Shown piece by piece: positions 44,705 through 57,600 of a stretch of DNA of 64,000 bases. Source of the DNA: Kitagawia praeruptora (taxonomy: Eukaryota > Streptophyta > Magnoliopsida > Apiales > Apiaceae). The stretch is from positions 44,190,001 to 44,254,000 of the forward strand of contig CM075346.1 of NCBI GenBank assembly GCA_037693485.1, in the 5' to 3' direction. Both the position numbers and the translations under genes were made by a program. A model generated the notes under the pieces. The model was given only the letters and a program-made list of their open reading frames with translations. It did not search any database and had not been told where the DNA came from. Position 1 is the first letter of the stretch, and each line of letters begins with the position of its first letter.

Positions 44705-47700
44705 TGTAACGCCCTGACTTCCCAGTATTGAAAATATACTTTTTATAATAAAATAGACTTTAATATAGGGGAATTTTAGAAAATTCCGGCATGAAGTATT
44801 CGTAAATCGGACTATCCACCTGTAATTCAACTCAACCAAATTCCAATTTAACAAATACAATTAAAACTTAATACACCAACGATTCCTCACCGAGGATCGA
44901 CTCCAGGTTATGGTATGAACCAAGAATCTAACTAATTCAAATTATTACAATTTCTATCTCAACTCTAAAGACAAATCAATATACCATCTAATCTGTAGCT
45001 TAATCCAAAACTGTGCTCGCCCGCGTTAGCTCTGAAATCTCTTCCGAATAGGATCCTCCTCCCTCTCATTCGCATTTGAAAATATAATTAGATCATCCTT
45101 AAACCTAATTGCAAAGGGTTAGGTAAAACAAAGCAAGAGTGAGCCAAAGAGCGCTCAGCAAGTTTATAATATAGTGAACGACAATTTATGAATATTTCAT
45201 TGATGAACAATATCAATGAATACTTTTTCTCAAAAGATTAATCAATTTCCATCATAGAGAAAAATTTCCATTTACTACAAACCATCATTGCCTCAGATAA
45301 AACTTTGAGAAAAGAATATCCAGAAATCCCCCAATCATTCTTACTCCACTTTCAACGTACAATGTTACTCGCGAAGGGAATAACTGGGAAACTTCTATCC
45401 ATCCTTAATCTCATTGTTTTACTGAGTTCCCACATTTAATCAAGATAGAAACAACTAACTCTGATATCCACAATTTCGAAACTAATGATCATTTTCCTTG
45501 AAACATATATATCTTATAAAAAACGTTCCTTTCTTTCATCACTTTTCACTAAAACTTTCTTTTGTTTAAAACCTTTTTATCTTTGAAACATATTTTTCAT
45601 AAAACCTTTTTAAAAAAAATTAAATTGATTGGAGTTTTTCCACGACACCGGACAATACGGGTGATCAGCCACGTAAAGTCCCCCTTCCTTTGAAATTGGG
45701 TTCCCAATTAGGCAACACATTGGCCTTTCAAATGCTGGACTGGGCACTCCCCCAGCCTCTTACACTAAAAATGCTGGACTGGGCACTCCCCCAGCCTCTA
45801 ACGCTTCTCCAATCTATAAAACCTTTAAAAACATTTTAAAACATTTTTCAATCCTTAAACTCACTGGCAAAAGACCAGCCCAGTATAAGGAAATTTTAAA
45901 ATCATCTTTAATTAATAAATCCATTTTAATGAGAATTAATAGAAGACTGAAGATCAGGGAAGCATTGGATATAAAGAATCATAACAGCAAAGCAAGAATA
46001 TTGAACTAAGCACGGCACAGTTAAGCAAGACAGAATAATAAATCAACAAGGTATAATTAATCAATAAAGAACAAGACAATTATTAAGATTCTAGAATTTA
46101 AACAGCCATTTATCAAGTAATCGTGAAATAAAGGAAATCTGAAGTTCAAAGGGAGATTTAAGAAGTTTAAAACGAATATTCAATAAATTCTCAATTACTC
46201 AAGCTTCACTCTTGTCGACTAAGCATTTACATGCATTAGCTGCCAAAACCGGCCTGACAATAATGAGTTGAGTAAATCAGAAGATCTCAAGTCATTCTCG
46301 GTTATAACCATCATTGAGCAACACATGCTCCAACGACAATTTAAACCTCGAATTAATTTGTGCAATAATTCATAGTGAAAATAATCTTAAAAGAATCCAC
46401 ACCTGAACAATAGGTGGAGAGAATAACAATTTAAAATAATCTGAGAATAATTAATTACTTATTAATTGAAGGGAATGTCACTTAAACCAAATCAAGGGGT
46501 ACAGATACTAGCAAAATGATTTAGAAGACAACCTTACAATTAATAGAACAGGTTCGCACCATTCAGACTAATATAAAAAGTATAGTTGATTGCAAGAAAG
46601 GATTCGAAAGAATATATATAATTAACACAAGATGATTCACATCACTTGAACGATAAGTGAGGGTTAGTATACTTACCTCAGTACACGAAGTTTCCATTTC
46701 CATATCTCAATTCTTTAATCATTGTACATCTGTCTCTATTCTTATTCACTGGCCTTTACTCGATCATACTTTCATCTTTTTTTTATTACTTATCAGCTGC
46801 TATGCGAGCACACGCATCAACTCCGATAATTGTTCCATTCCTCAGAATTCCCTCTACATTTGCGCTGGCTCTTAGCTGGCCTCCTATGCGTACCTATATA
46901 CAGGTAAGGTACTACTTCAGTACGCGTATAACCTTAACTATCTGATTCTATTCTACCCAATCGTGTCCTATTTTGCTTTACAAATATAACACATATATCA
47001 CATAGGGTTATACTTATAAAATAATACTTATCAAATTATTATATAAACTAGAAAATAATTTTAACAAAAATTTGACAACACTTCCCTCATAAAATGACCT
47101 AACCTGTCGGGACACAACCGACCCCAAACAAGCAATCCTTTTATCCACTGTTCGTTAAGTCAAAACTCATAATCTACAATTGTTATACCAATACAAGCTG
47201 CTAAAACATTCCTAACTATCCAAGAAATTCACATATGCTCTTCACGCCACAAATTCCAACTAATCACGTTCACCATCGCTGAATCATACAAATGAATTTA
47301 TATCCATCTCACTACTCAATTACAAACTCAAATACATTACTAGTTATCACAAAATCTCATATTTAATCTTTAACACAAAACATGCACCCTTTACGATTTA
47401 CACTACACACTTAACATATATAATTACATCACACAAATAAGTTATAGAAGAACTTCTTATCGAAATTAATTTAGAACTGTTATTAAGCTCTAAAGAAATT
47501 TCGACAGAGTTTCCCCTGTAACCATAACTTAGCCATAAACCTGTATCAATCTCAATACATACATATCACCCTTTACTTTAACCTTGACTCCAATATAAAC
47601 TAACCATTACAAAATAGTCCATAGGCTTACATATTAAATAATCGAATCCAACTAACAATCGTAATTAACGAGCCAACATTCAACAATTCCTTTTCAAAAA

Positions 47701-49231
47701 TTTTGGTAAAATCGAATATCAATATTCAACAAGAATCGAAAATTTTCAAATTCAAAAGCACCAATCATAACTACGAAAATAACGAGAAATAAAGATTTTA
47801 GCTAGGGGACTCAAGTTCATCATAAACATCGAATTGACACCAGACAAAACTGAAATCACTTTGGGCTTTCAACTGGGAATACAGTAGTACACAATCAGCA
47901 ACAACTTACAACCTCATTGATACCCAGCAGTAGCAATCGAGCACTACCAACTCACACACAATCGGTAACACACATACACACACCTGTAATCCACACACAC
48001 CACATCGACTCCTATAGGCCACCAGCACATACACCAGTAACGCAGCCGTAACAACACAATGAAGCACCCACACACGACACCCCCCATTCGAGCACAACAT
48101 TCGAACCCACCTGCTAAGCTATACACACACACACTAGACACAGACGCACACACACATCGCCCACAGCAGCTTGCCACACCCACCATCACTGAGCACACAC
48201 ATACGAACTTATTGAAGATATACACACACGACCAGCACCACCACAAAAACACCACTACGCAGCAATACACACAACAGGGCAGCAGGAACGAAACATAGGA
48301 GAAGGAAGGGGAGTTTAATTGACCATAAAAATCCTCACCCCTACATTAACCACACACTCGGCAGCACACAACCACCACGCACGCCTCCACCCTCCCCTGA
48401 ACACCCACAAACTCGCACCACCAAGACCCAGTCGAACATAGCTCTAACAAATCAAGTCGGGGTTGAAATTAAAAGGGATGGGGTGTTAACGGAGAAAGAG
48501 GGAGAGAGTGATAAAGAGAGATTGAAGGGAGGGAGGGAGAAAAATGAAGAGTGTGTGGAGAGGGAGATAATCTCGAGAGAGAGAGAGACTTCCAGAATGG
48601 TCGAGAGAAGCAGCGTAAAAACAGAACTGGTGGACTGAATTAGGGATTAAATATATTAAGGAATTTGGGGGGAAAGTATAGTAGTATATGTACTACTTAA
48701 ATTCTGTTTTAAGGTAACTAAAAATCACTTAATAAAATGGAAATTAAATAAATAATACCTGAGAAAATTTTCAAACTAATTTTTAAAATATAGAGAATAA
48801 AATTAACTATCTCCCCATATTTTTAAAATAATTTTAGGATAAAAAACGAATTAAATATGAATTTTACAATATTAAATCCCTAAAATATAAAATAATTTTT
48901 AAAATCATTTTAAAATACTGAAACACCCTAAAATAATTCACCCGATAATTTTAAAAACTAATTATATCATAAAGATTATAATACAAAAGATTTCGGTATT
49001 TTTAAAGACTCCGATGATTTATAAAATTTTCAGAGGATCAATAATGCATAATTTAAATAGATTTAAATCGTCAAAATTCAAATAAAATTTCACGGACCCA
49101 CATCCCACATATGCATCATCATCATATAAGCACGCAAACATGGTATCACATACATTCAATCCTAAAAAAATTTCACCTCATATAATTCACATTTAATAAT
49201 AATAATAATTACGAAATTTCTAAGGCGTTAT
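44705..49231 (-). repeat. 5' LTR of the long-LTR element
   Basis: Limits are tgtaacgccctg on the plus strand at 44705 and ctaaggcgttat at 49231. Short repeats, such as two copies of atgctggactgggcactccc near 45733 and 45770, lie inside. No protein frame is convincing. Confidence 0.65.
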
Positions 49232-49232
49232 A

Positions 49233-49808
49233 ACTAAGGAAGTGATGAATGCCCGCATCTCAAAGAAGTTCAAGATTCCGACAATTAAGGCATATGATGG
49301 AACAGGTGATCCTGTGAACCACGTCAGGACGTTCTCGAACGCGCTGTTGCCACAGACCGCAAGTGATGCCTTAAAGTGTAGGGCGTTTCCTCAAACCCTG
49401 TCGGGTATGTCTCAGAGATGGTACAGCCGATTGCCCGCAAACTCAATTGGCTCTTTTAAGGAGCTAAGTGCTGCCTTTGTTAGCCAGTTTATCTGCGGAA
49501 AAGTGCCTAAAAAAAGCTCTGCGTCTCTAATGTATGTGGTGCAAGGGAAGAACGAGAATCTGAGAGACTACCTTAAGAGGTTCACTAAGGAGACTTTAAA
49601 CATTACCGATTTGGAGAATAAGGTGGCGATGGTAGCATTGGAGCATGGCACCACCGACCTATACTTTAAGAGGTCATTGGCAAAGCATCCTCCCGAGAAT
49701 GTGGCTGAGCTCCAGCGAAGGGCTGATAAGTACATCAAGGCTGAGGACAGCACGAAGAAGGAGGTCACAGTAGGCAATGGTCGGGGTAACAATGATACGA
49801 AGAAGTGA
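49233..49808 (+). pseudogene. Gypsy copy A gag (3' part)
   Basis: The frame enters from the junction at 49233 and ends at a TGA (49806-49808). It contains the retrotransposon gag domain, with KAYDGTGDPVNHVRTFSNAL and later QRWYSRLPANSIGSFKEL. The same frame resumes directly after the stop, so gag and pol were one frame. The N-terminal part is lost to the inserted element. The capsid-like product would package element RNA. Confidence 0.85.
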
Positions 49809-52800
49809 AAGCAAGAGCAGGAGTACGATGCTAGGGACAAGTATCCCCGAACTAGCAAAGACTCTGATTCGCTACCAAAAAAGAGTCAGGGACCAAGGTT
49901 CTCTGACTATGCAAGGTTGAATGCCCCAAGGAGCCAGATCCTATTGGATATCGAGAAGTATAAGGACTTTCGATGGCCGAAACCACTTAGGGAAGACCCC
50001 GATAAGAGAAACAATGATCTATATTGTAGGTTTCACAAAGATGTGGGACATGATACAGATGATTGCAGACAGTTGAAGGATGAGACTGAGTTCTTAATTT
50101 GTAAGGGAAAGCTAAATAAATTCTCTAAGGATGAAGATCGTGGATCCCAAAGAAGGGATTATGACAGGAGAGACGATGATAGAAGAGATAATAATCGTGA
50201 TCGAAGCACACAGCCCCGTGGGCCAGTTATCAACATGATTTGGGGAGGTCCAACGGCAGCTGGCATAACTCGCAACTCACGAAAGGCCTATGCTCGAGAA
50301 GTGATGCACATTGTAGGAGAGGCCCCAAAGCGTGCTAAAACAGAAGTGGCAATTGGCTTCGACGACTCAGACCTTGAAGGGGTGAAGTTCCCCCATGATG
50401 ACCCATTGGTCATAACCCCTGTGATTGGAAACTCAGAAGTAAAGCGAGTCTTGATAGACAATGGAGCCTCTGTTGACATTTTGTTTCATGATGCTTTTGT
50501 GAAAATGGGATACACTGATTCTCAGCTGACCTCGACCAACATGCCCATCTATGGATTCAATGGAGTTGAGTCCAAGGTTGAGGGTACTATTCAGTTGCCC
50601 ATGACAATTGGACAAGAACCTAGGGAGGCTACTCAGATGCTGAATTTTCTGGTAATCAAGGCAGCCTCAACCTATAATGCAATCCTTGAAAGGACTGGGC
50701 TTCATGCATTCAAGGCTGTAGCCTCAACCTACCACATGAAAATCAAGTTTCCAACCCGGAACGGTGTTGGAGAACAAAAGGGTGATCAGAAGATGGCAAG
50801 AAGTTGTTATGTGTCCGCACTGAGAGCTGATGGAGTTGGGGGGCAGGTACTCCCAATTGAGGATATGGATATCCGTGGAGATGATGAACATCGTGGGAAA
50901 CCAGCAGAGGATTTGGTTCCCATAGCTTTGGAGCTAGGCGACCTGGAGAAAGTCACCTATATAGGAACTTCTCTAAAAGAACCTCTGAAAGGAAAGTTGA
51001 TAGCATTCTTACAGGAGAATAGTGATGTGTTTGCTTGGACTGCCGCTGATATGCCAGGGATTGATCCCCAACTCATAACTCATAAGTTGAATGTTGATCC
51101 TGATCGGAAGAAGATAAAACAGAAGAAAAGGAATTTTGCTCCTGAAAGGCAAGAGGCCATTAAGCAAGAGGTTGATAAGCTCTTAGAGGCGGGGTTCATT
51201 GAAGAGATACAATTCCCTGAATGGTTAGCTAACCCTGTGATGGTCAAGAAGGTGAATAGGAAATGGAGGATGTGTATAGATTTTACTGATCTGAATGACG
51301 CCTGTCCTAAGGATTGTTTTCCCCTGCCAAGGATAGACATGTTGATAGATGCCACAGCTGGACATGAGATGCTGAGTTTCATGGACGGGTTCAGCGGCTA
51401 CAATCAGATTAAGATGCATAAGGATGACATCCCAAAGGTATCTTTCATAACTGACTTTGGTGATGACTTTGGTGTTTTCTGCTATCTTGTTATGGCTTTT
51501 GGACTAAAGAATGCAGGAGCTACTTACCAACGACTGGTGAATAAGATATTCGCCCATCTGATTGGGAAAACCATGGAGGTCTATGTGGATGACATGCTAG
51601 TCAAGAGTCTGTGTAAGACAGACCACATTAAGCACCTCAAAGAGGCATTTGAAGTGCTGAGGCACCACAAGATGATGTTGAATCCAGCCAAGTGTGCCTT
51701 TGGAGTTGGGTCAGGAAAATTCTTGGGATTGATGGTTTCGAAGAGAGGCATAGAGGCCAATCTTGACAAGATCAAATCAATTTTGGACATGGAACCACCC
51801 CGTTCTATACGAGATGTTCAGAAGTTAACAGGTCGAGTTGCTGCTCTGGGGAGGTTCATCTCCAAGTCTGGTGACAAATGCTTGCCTTTCTTTCAGGCAT
51901 TGAAGAAGGTGAAAAATTTTGAATGGACTTCTGAGAACCAAGAGGCTTTCGAGCAGCTGAAGAAGTACATGGCTGAAGCCCCACTATTGGCCAAGCCTAG
52001 TCCCGGAGAGACTCTTTACATATACCTGGCGGTATCCGAACAAGCATTGAGTGTTGTCCTTATCCGAGAAGAAAAGAAAGTTCAGAAACCTATCTACTAT
52101 GTGAGCAAGGTGTTGCATGGGGCAGAGTTGAATTACTCACATATTGAGAAGTTTGCTTTGGCGTTAGTAATAGCCTCGAGGAAGTTGCGACCTTACTTTC
52201 AGGCACATAAGATTCAAGTCTTGACAGACCAGCGGTTGAGGAGCATACTGCACAGCCCTAAAGCCAGTGGAAGGCTAATCAAGTGGGCGATTGAGTTAGG
52301 GGAGTTTGATATCACATACAAGCCTCGGACGGCCATTAAGGCTCAGGCATTGGCTGACTTCGTGGTTGAATGCACCATTAACAACCAAGAAGTCGGGGGG
52401 CAAGAAATGGTAACTACCCTTGAGAAAGAGGATAAGGGTAAGGAACCCGCACCTGGTCTGAAAGAGTATTGGGTGCTCTATTTTGATGGAGCATCAAAAA
52501 CAAAATCCAGTGGTGTGGGTATGGTCTTACAAAGACCCGATGGGTTTACAGTTGAATATGCTTTGAAGTTAGACTTCCCAACGACCAACAATGAAGCTGA
52601 GTATGAAGCTCTGATAGCCGGTTTGGGCTTAGCTAAAATCATGAGGGTCAAGAACCTCAAAGTTTGTGGAGACTCAAGGCTTGTGGTATCACAAGTGAAT
52701 GGTGAGTTTGAAGCTAAGGATGAAACTATGGCGAAATACCTGAGAGTCGTGAAAGCTGTTATGACTCAGTTTGAAGAGTGCTATGTTGAGCATATCCCGA

Positions 52801-53105
52801 GAGAAGAGAACGTTAAGGCTGATGCCCTGTCTAAGTTCGCTTTTTCTGAGATAGAAAATTATTCAGGGAGTGTTTACTTCCAGGTCTTGAAGGCTCCGGC
52901 CGTCAACTCAAAGTTAGTGGCACCAATTGATATAGGAGGCTGTTGGATAGATCCTATCAAAGCTCACCTTGAAACCGGATGGCTCCCTGACAATGCCTTG
53001 GAAGCACGAAAACTGTCAGTAAGAGCATTGAGATACGCCTTAATTGAAGGCATCCTTTATAAAAGGTCGTTTGTCATCCCATACTTGAAGTGTTTAAGGC
53101 CCTAG
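49809..53105 (+). pseudogene. Gypsy copy A protease, reverse transcriptase and ribonuclease H
   Basis: In the same frame, numbering from 49917, the segment shows: a Cys/His region YCRFHKDVGHDTDDC (about residue 36); a protease motif VLIDNGASVDILF (about 180), with DNG as is usual in this lineage; reverse transcriptase with DGFSGYNQI and catalytic YVDDM (about 555); a first ribonuclease H (VLTDQRLRSIL, about 770); and a second, archaeal-type ribonuclease H (VLYFDGASKTKSSGVG, about 854; ALIAGL; KADALS). It ends at a TAG (53103-53105) before integrase. About 1,060 codons are open without indels. The enzyme would copy element RNA into DNA. Confidence 0.9.
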
Positions 53106-54167
53106 GAGGAAAAGGAAGCATTGGAGGAAGTTCATGGAGGGATCTGTGGGCAGCACTTGGGGGGCAGAGCCTTAGCTCACAAAATAACTCGTTTGGGATT
53201 TTACTGGCCGGAGATGTTGGCTGACGCTCAAGATTTTGTTAAAAGGTGTGATAGGTGCCAGAATCATGCTCCAATTGTAAGGCAGCCACCTGAGAGGTTA
53301 AAATCAGTTAACTCTCCTATTCCGTTTGCAATGTGGGGAATGGACATACTCGGACCTTTCCCTGTAGCTTCAGCACAAAGGAAGTTCTTGATAGTAGCCA
53401 TCGACTACTTCACTAAGTGGATTGAGGCTAAACCTTTAGCCAAGATAACTACCAAACAAGTTGCCCAGTTCTTTTGGGAGAGCATAATTTGCAGGTATGG
53501 AATCCCCCGAATCCTTGTGACCGATAATGGGACACAATTCAACAATGAAGAGTTTAAGAAGTACTGTGAAGAAAATGCTATCGAGCTTCGTTTTACTTCA
53601 GTAGCACACCCGCAAGCTAATGGATAGGCTGAGGTAGCCAATCGGATTTTCCTTGATGGACTAAAGAAGAGAGTTGAACGCTAAATAAATACTTGGGTGG
53701 ATGAGTTGCTGTCTATACTTTGGGCGTATCGCACTACCTACAAAGTAACAACTGGAGAAACCCCTTTCTTACTGGCCTATGGAGCTGAGGCAGTGGTGCC
53801 CTTAGAAATTATGCATGCTTCGCCTCGAGTTGAAGCATATGAACCAGAAAGTAATGAAGAAGGCATGAGGTTAGCTCTTGATCTGATTGACGAGGTCAGG
53901 GATGAAGCAAATGCCAGGAATGCAGAACACCAGAAAAGGGCATCCTTCCACTACAACCAAAGGGTTAAAGAGAGGTTCTTTTGACAAGGCGACTTGGTCC
54001 TAAGGAAGATAGAAGCCTCAGGAGTTGGCCAAAAGGGCAAGCTAGCCCCAAACTGGGAAGGACCATATCGAGTCAGGAAGGTACTAGGGCGAGGATCTTA
54101 CAAGTTGGAAACCTTGGACGGGGTTGAGGTGCCCCGAACTTGGCATGCAGTGAACCTCAAGACTTAA
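53106..54167 (+). pseudogene. Gypsy copy A integrase, three internal stops
   Basis: The frame carries the HHCC zinc-binding region (HLGGRALAHKITRLGFYWPE, RCDRCQNHA) and the catalytic core (WGMDILGPFP, VTDNGTQF, HPQANG). The C-terminal region has KGKLAPNWEGPYRV and closes at TAA 54165-54167. Stops interrupt it at 53625-53627, 53682-53684 and 53982-53984, but no frameshift is present. With those in gag and before integrase there are five stops in about 4.9 kb. Confidence 0.88.
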
Positions 54168-54595
54168 TATGTTTAAAGACTTGGTCTTTTATCTATTAGG
54201 AATAGAAATAAGGTTCGAATGAAACCATAGTAGAGCATGTTGCTCCCAGTAGGAGATAGAGTATTTATGTAAGGGTTGAGCCCATTTTATCAGTATTCTT
54301 TAACAGCTTAATAAAGTTTGTTTTGCTTTCTCTCTGAGTTACTTCTTTTGTTTTGTTATTATAAACACGTAAAACAAATGATGAGTTAATTCACGGGTAC
54401 GGGTACAAAGCCAAGGGGCCAAATACCTAAAGAACTTCAAAGTAAAACAGACTATAAGCAAAGACAAGAAAACAAAAGCAAAAGAAGCCGATTACATAAA
54501 TATTCAAGTTAAAGAGATGCATAAATAAAAGCCCGAAGGCTATTTGAGTTAAGTTACACAAATTAAGAGTTTAAACAAAAGATGCAGCAAATAAA

Positions 54596-56496
54596 CTATG
54601 TGGTCTTAGGGGCCTCCTTGGCAGGAGAACCACTCTCATAGCTGGTGGCAGTGGTGGAAGCTTCTGCATCAGACTCAGCATCTCCATCCTGAACGAGAGG
54701 CTACTTAGTATCCAAAGACTTAGCAGCAGTATGCTCCCTAACCAAAGCATCATCCTCCCCAAATAGCTCCTCACTAGAACCAGCCACAGTTGATAAGGTA
54801 CTAGGGGGATGAGGGCTTGGAAAGGCAGAGGGTTGGAATAGACCTGGATGGCTCTTTAACACTGTTGCAAGGGCTTTGTCTCATCCTTCTGAAAATTGAC
54901 TAGGAAAGAGCACCTCATCATGTTGGTCCATAAGCATCTTGTACTCATCTGAATCTAGATATTCGTCAATCAGCTTCTCCTTGGCATCCTTTAGTGAAAC
55001 TATCTCAGAATGAGCAGCAATCAGTTCTTCATCCTTCTTCTTGAGTTGTTCCTCTAGCTGATGGATATAGAGACTCTTCTTTTGAGACTCGATCTCAAAG
55101 TCCTTGGCCTTTCCCTTTCAGGCTTTAGACTGGTGGAGTAGGCTTTGAAAGTGAACATTAGCCTGCATAAGGGGTTAGTGTTATAACTAGGCAATAAACT
55201 AAAAATGCATAAAATAAGAACAAAGATTGAGGGTTACCACAGCAAGGGCCTGGGAACCAAGAGACTCGGACTCTCCAATGCCTCCACCCAGGACTAGGTC
55301 TTTGTAGTCTGGAGGGGTGATAGAGTTCAAAGACCAATCCATGGAGTGCTTTGTACAACCCACCACAGTGTCTTGCTTCCGGAAGCCCCAGGAGGGTCTG
55401 AATACAGAAGACTGAACATTGACTTGGGAACTCCCCTCCAGGCCAGCTATATCACCATACTTCAAGGCCTCTTTCTGAACCTTATGAGGGCGCAAAAAGC
55501 CAGGCTCAGTATCTTTTCCTCGAGTGTCAACACCTCTCTTGGCTCGAGCCATCCTGGAAGTCTCATTGTCGGCAGCAGGAGAGGCTTGAACAATCAACTT
55601 TGCAACTGCAAAATCACAAACAAAGGCAAACATAAATAAGTTAAGTATGGAAACAAAGGAAAAAGATAAGAAAGATAATTACCCCGCTCAGAAACACTTG
55701 AAAGGCCTACTTCCTTCAGGGATTCTTCGTTAATAAGGCTCTAGCATGTTATGGATTCGCCATCAGCCTTAGTTAAAGTCTCGAATGCTGCCTGGTCCTC
55801 AGGGCTAAGAACAATCCCCTTGTGACTTCCGTCTGTAACTTTTGAGAAGGGCCTCCTAAATATGGTGCCCCAATCACCACCTTCCCATTCTAGAGAAGCG
55901 AACTCATTTTTCCAACCAGCATTATTATCCGGTAAAGACTTACCATTAAAAATGGGAGGTACCTTAGTACGAAGCTTAATATATACCCTACCAGGGTACT
56001 TAGCTGGACTATTATAAATTTGAAAGATTTTGCGAAAGAGAGGGACTGATAGAGCAAGGTTTTGTCTAAGGCACAAAACCATGAAGCATAAAATGATTCT
56101 CCACGCATTTGGTGGAAGTTGGCAATGGTTGATCTGAAGGTCAGCTAAAAGACGGGGAATGAACTCGTGAACAGGGAAGCGAAGCCCTGCTATTAAACTC
56201 TCCCTATATACACATAAAGAGTTGGGTTTCTAGTGACAAGGTCTGTCACCTGGCCCAGCTGGGACAAGTTTTAAGGGGGGTTTGATTTTATAAAGTTTGT
56301 TATACCTAGCAATTTCATCCGTATCATGATATGTACTACAGCAGTTGTATGCATCTAGCTCAGCTAAAGTAGGGTAATCATCTGCTCGTTCATTTAACAT
56401 TTCTAAAAGAGACATGTATGGAGAGCGAATGGTGATGGTACCTTTAGAGGAGGCCGAGTTCATCCTAGCAAGGCGGGCTTTGGCTTTATCCTCCAT
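54596..56496 (-). pseudogene. Spliced antisense extra ORF of Gypsy copy A
   Basis: On the minus strand, opposite to gag-pol, three exons can be drawn: 56496-55683, 55605-55238 and 55162-54596. Their introns are 77 and 75 bp with GT..AG borders. The protein starts MEDKAKARLARMNSASSKGT, has ENY-like acidic and LRFPVHEFIPRLLADLQINH segments, a basic MARAKRG stretch, and a C-terminal coiled coil (KSLYIHQLEEQLKKKDEEL). It closes at a TAG on 54598-54596. Stops at about 56229, 55741, near the start of exon 3 and before the acidic tail break the frame. Tat-lineage Gypsy elements are known to carry antisense extra ORFs in this position; the function is unknown. Confidence 0.65.
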
Positions 56497-56660
56497 TAAT
56501 GGCAGCTTGAAACCCTAGAGAGATAGACGAAGAAGAAGACCGGAGAAGATGACCGGAGATTGCCTGAAAACTTCGTACGAAACTTAGAGCGTAGCTAAAG
56601 ACTGAGGAGTGAAAAGGTGAAGTGAGAAATGAGAGTGTGAGAAATGAACTCTCCACTCTC

Positions 56661-56672
56661 ACTCTTTTATAG
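56661..56672 (-). promoter_or_regulatory. TATA box of the antisense ORF
   Basis: The minus strand reads ctataaaagagt about 165 nt before the ATG at 56496. The leader contains ctagggtttcaagc just before the ATG, a telo-box-like plant leader motif. The layout resembles a host gene promoter. Confidence 0.55.
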
Positions 56673-57009
56673 AAATGGCTAGCCGGTTGAAATGCTAACA
56701 AACGGTCAAAAAAAACTTACAATGACCGGTCAAAATGGTATAATTGACCTGTTGAAGGCCCATAAAGTCGGCCCAATTCATTTAGGCCCAATTCTGGAAG
56801 GTTCTACTAAAAATATCTGGGATATTTTACGAAAATATCTAAGATATTTAGTAGAAAATATCAAAGATATTTTGCAAAGTAAAGATATTCTAAAGGAAAT
56901 TGTGGAAACTCTCTAAGTGGGCTAGGTCAAAATTCATATTGGCCCATGAAGCCCAATGAAATAAGAGACCCATTAAAATAGGCCCAAAAGCCAAGAAGGC
57001 CTTAATTCG

Positions 57010-57600
57010 ATTAGAATCCTGGTCGAAACGACCAGGAATCCTGGTCGAAAATGTGTTCGACCAAGAGAAAATTGGACGCTTATTTCGATCAGAATCCTGG
57101 TCGAAACGACCAGGAATCCTGGTCAAAAATGTGTTCGACCAAGAGAAAATTGGATGCTTATTTCGATCAGAATCCTGGTCGAAATGACCAGGAATCCTGG
57201 TCGAAAATGTGTTCGACCAAGAGAAAATTGGACGCTTATTTCGATCAGAATCCTTATCACATTTGACCAAGAGAAAAATGGACGCTTATTTCGATCAGAA
57301 TCCTGGTCGAAACGACCAGGAATCCTGGTCAAAAATGTGTTCGACCAAGAGAAAATTGGACGCTTATTTCGATCAGAATCCTGGCGAAACGACCAGGAAT
57401 CCTGATCGAAAATACCTTTGACCAAGAAAATTTTCGATGCTTATTTCGACTAGAATCCTGGTCGAAACGGCCAGGAATCCTGGTCGAAAAACCCTTCGAT
57501 CAGGAAATTATGGAGGCTTTATTTCGACCAGAATCGTGGTCGAATTTCTGGTCAAAAATCCTGGTCGAAAATCCTGGTCGAAAAAGGTAAAAATTCTGGT
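57010..57600 (+). repeat. 77-bp hairpin tandem array in the Gypsy copy A 3' region
   Basis: Units of about 77 bp recur, marked by ggacgcttatttcgatcag at about 57073, 57150, 57229, 57281 and 57358. Most contain the hairpin cctggtcg-aaa-cgaccagg. The right part is more degenerate. The array ends about 360 bp before the polypurine tract and differs completely from the arrays of copy B. Confidence 0.85.

Larger units (their letters stand above)
41364..49231 (-). mobile_element. Long-LTR non-coding Gypsy-like element, 3' LTR truncated
   Basis: On the minus strand the complete 5' LTR spans 49231-44705 (about 4.5 kb) and ends GGGCGTTACA. After 3 nt comes TGGTATCAGAGC (44701-44690), the tRNA-iMet site. 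A 2.2-kb interior without coding sequence follows, then the purine tract ttaagggggaaggat (42505-42491) and a truncated 3' LTR (42490-41364). LTR length and tips recall Tekay/Del chromoviruses, but this is tentative. It is inserted in the gag region of Gypsy copy A. The two LTR copies are almost identical over 1.1 kb. Confidence 0.7.

Noticed and set aside
47906..48298. Cys/Val-rich and His/Thr-rich frames in the long LTR
   Set aside because: They lie in CA-repeat-rich LTR sequence present in two copies, with no domain.
57010..57420. CRISPR-like array
   Set aside because: Units are directly joined tandem repeats without unique spacers, in a plant retroelement 3' region.
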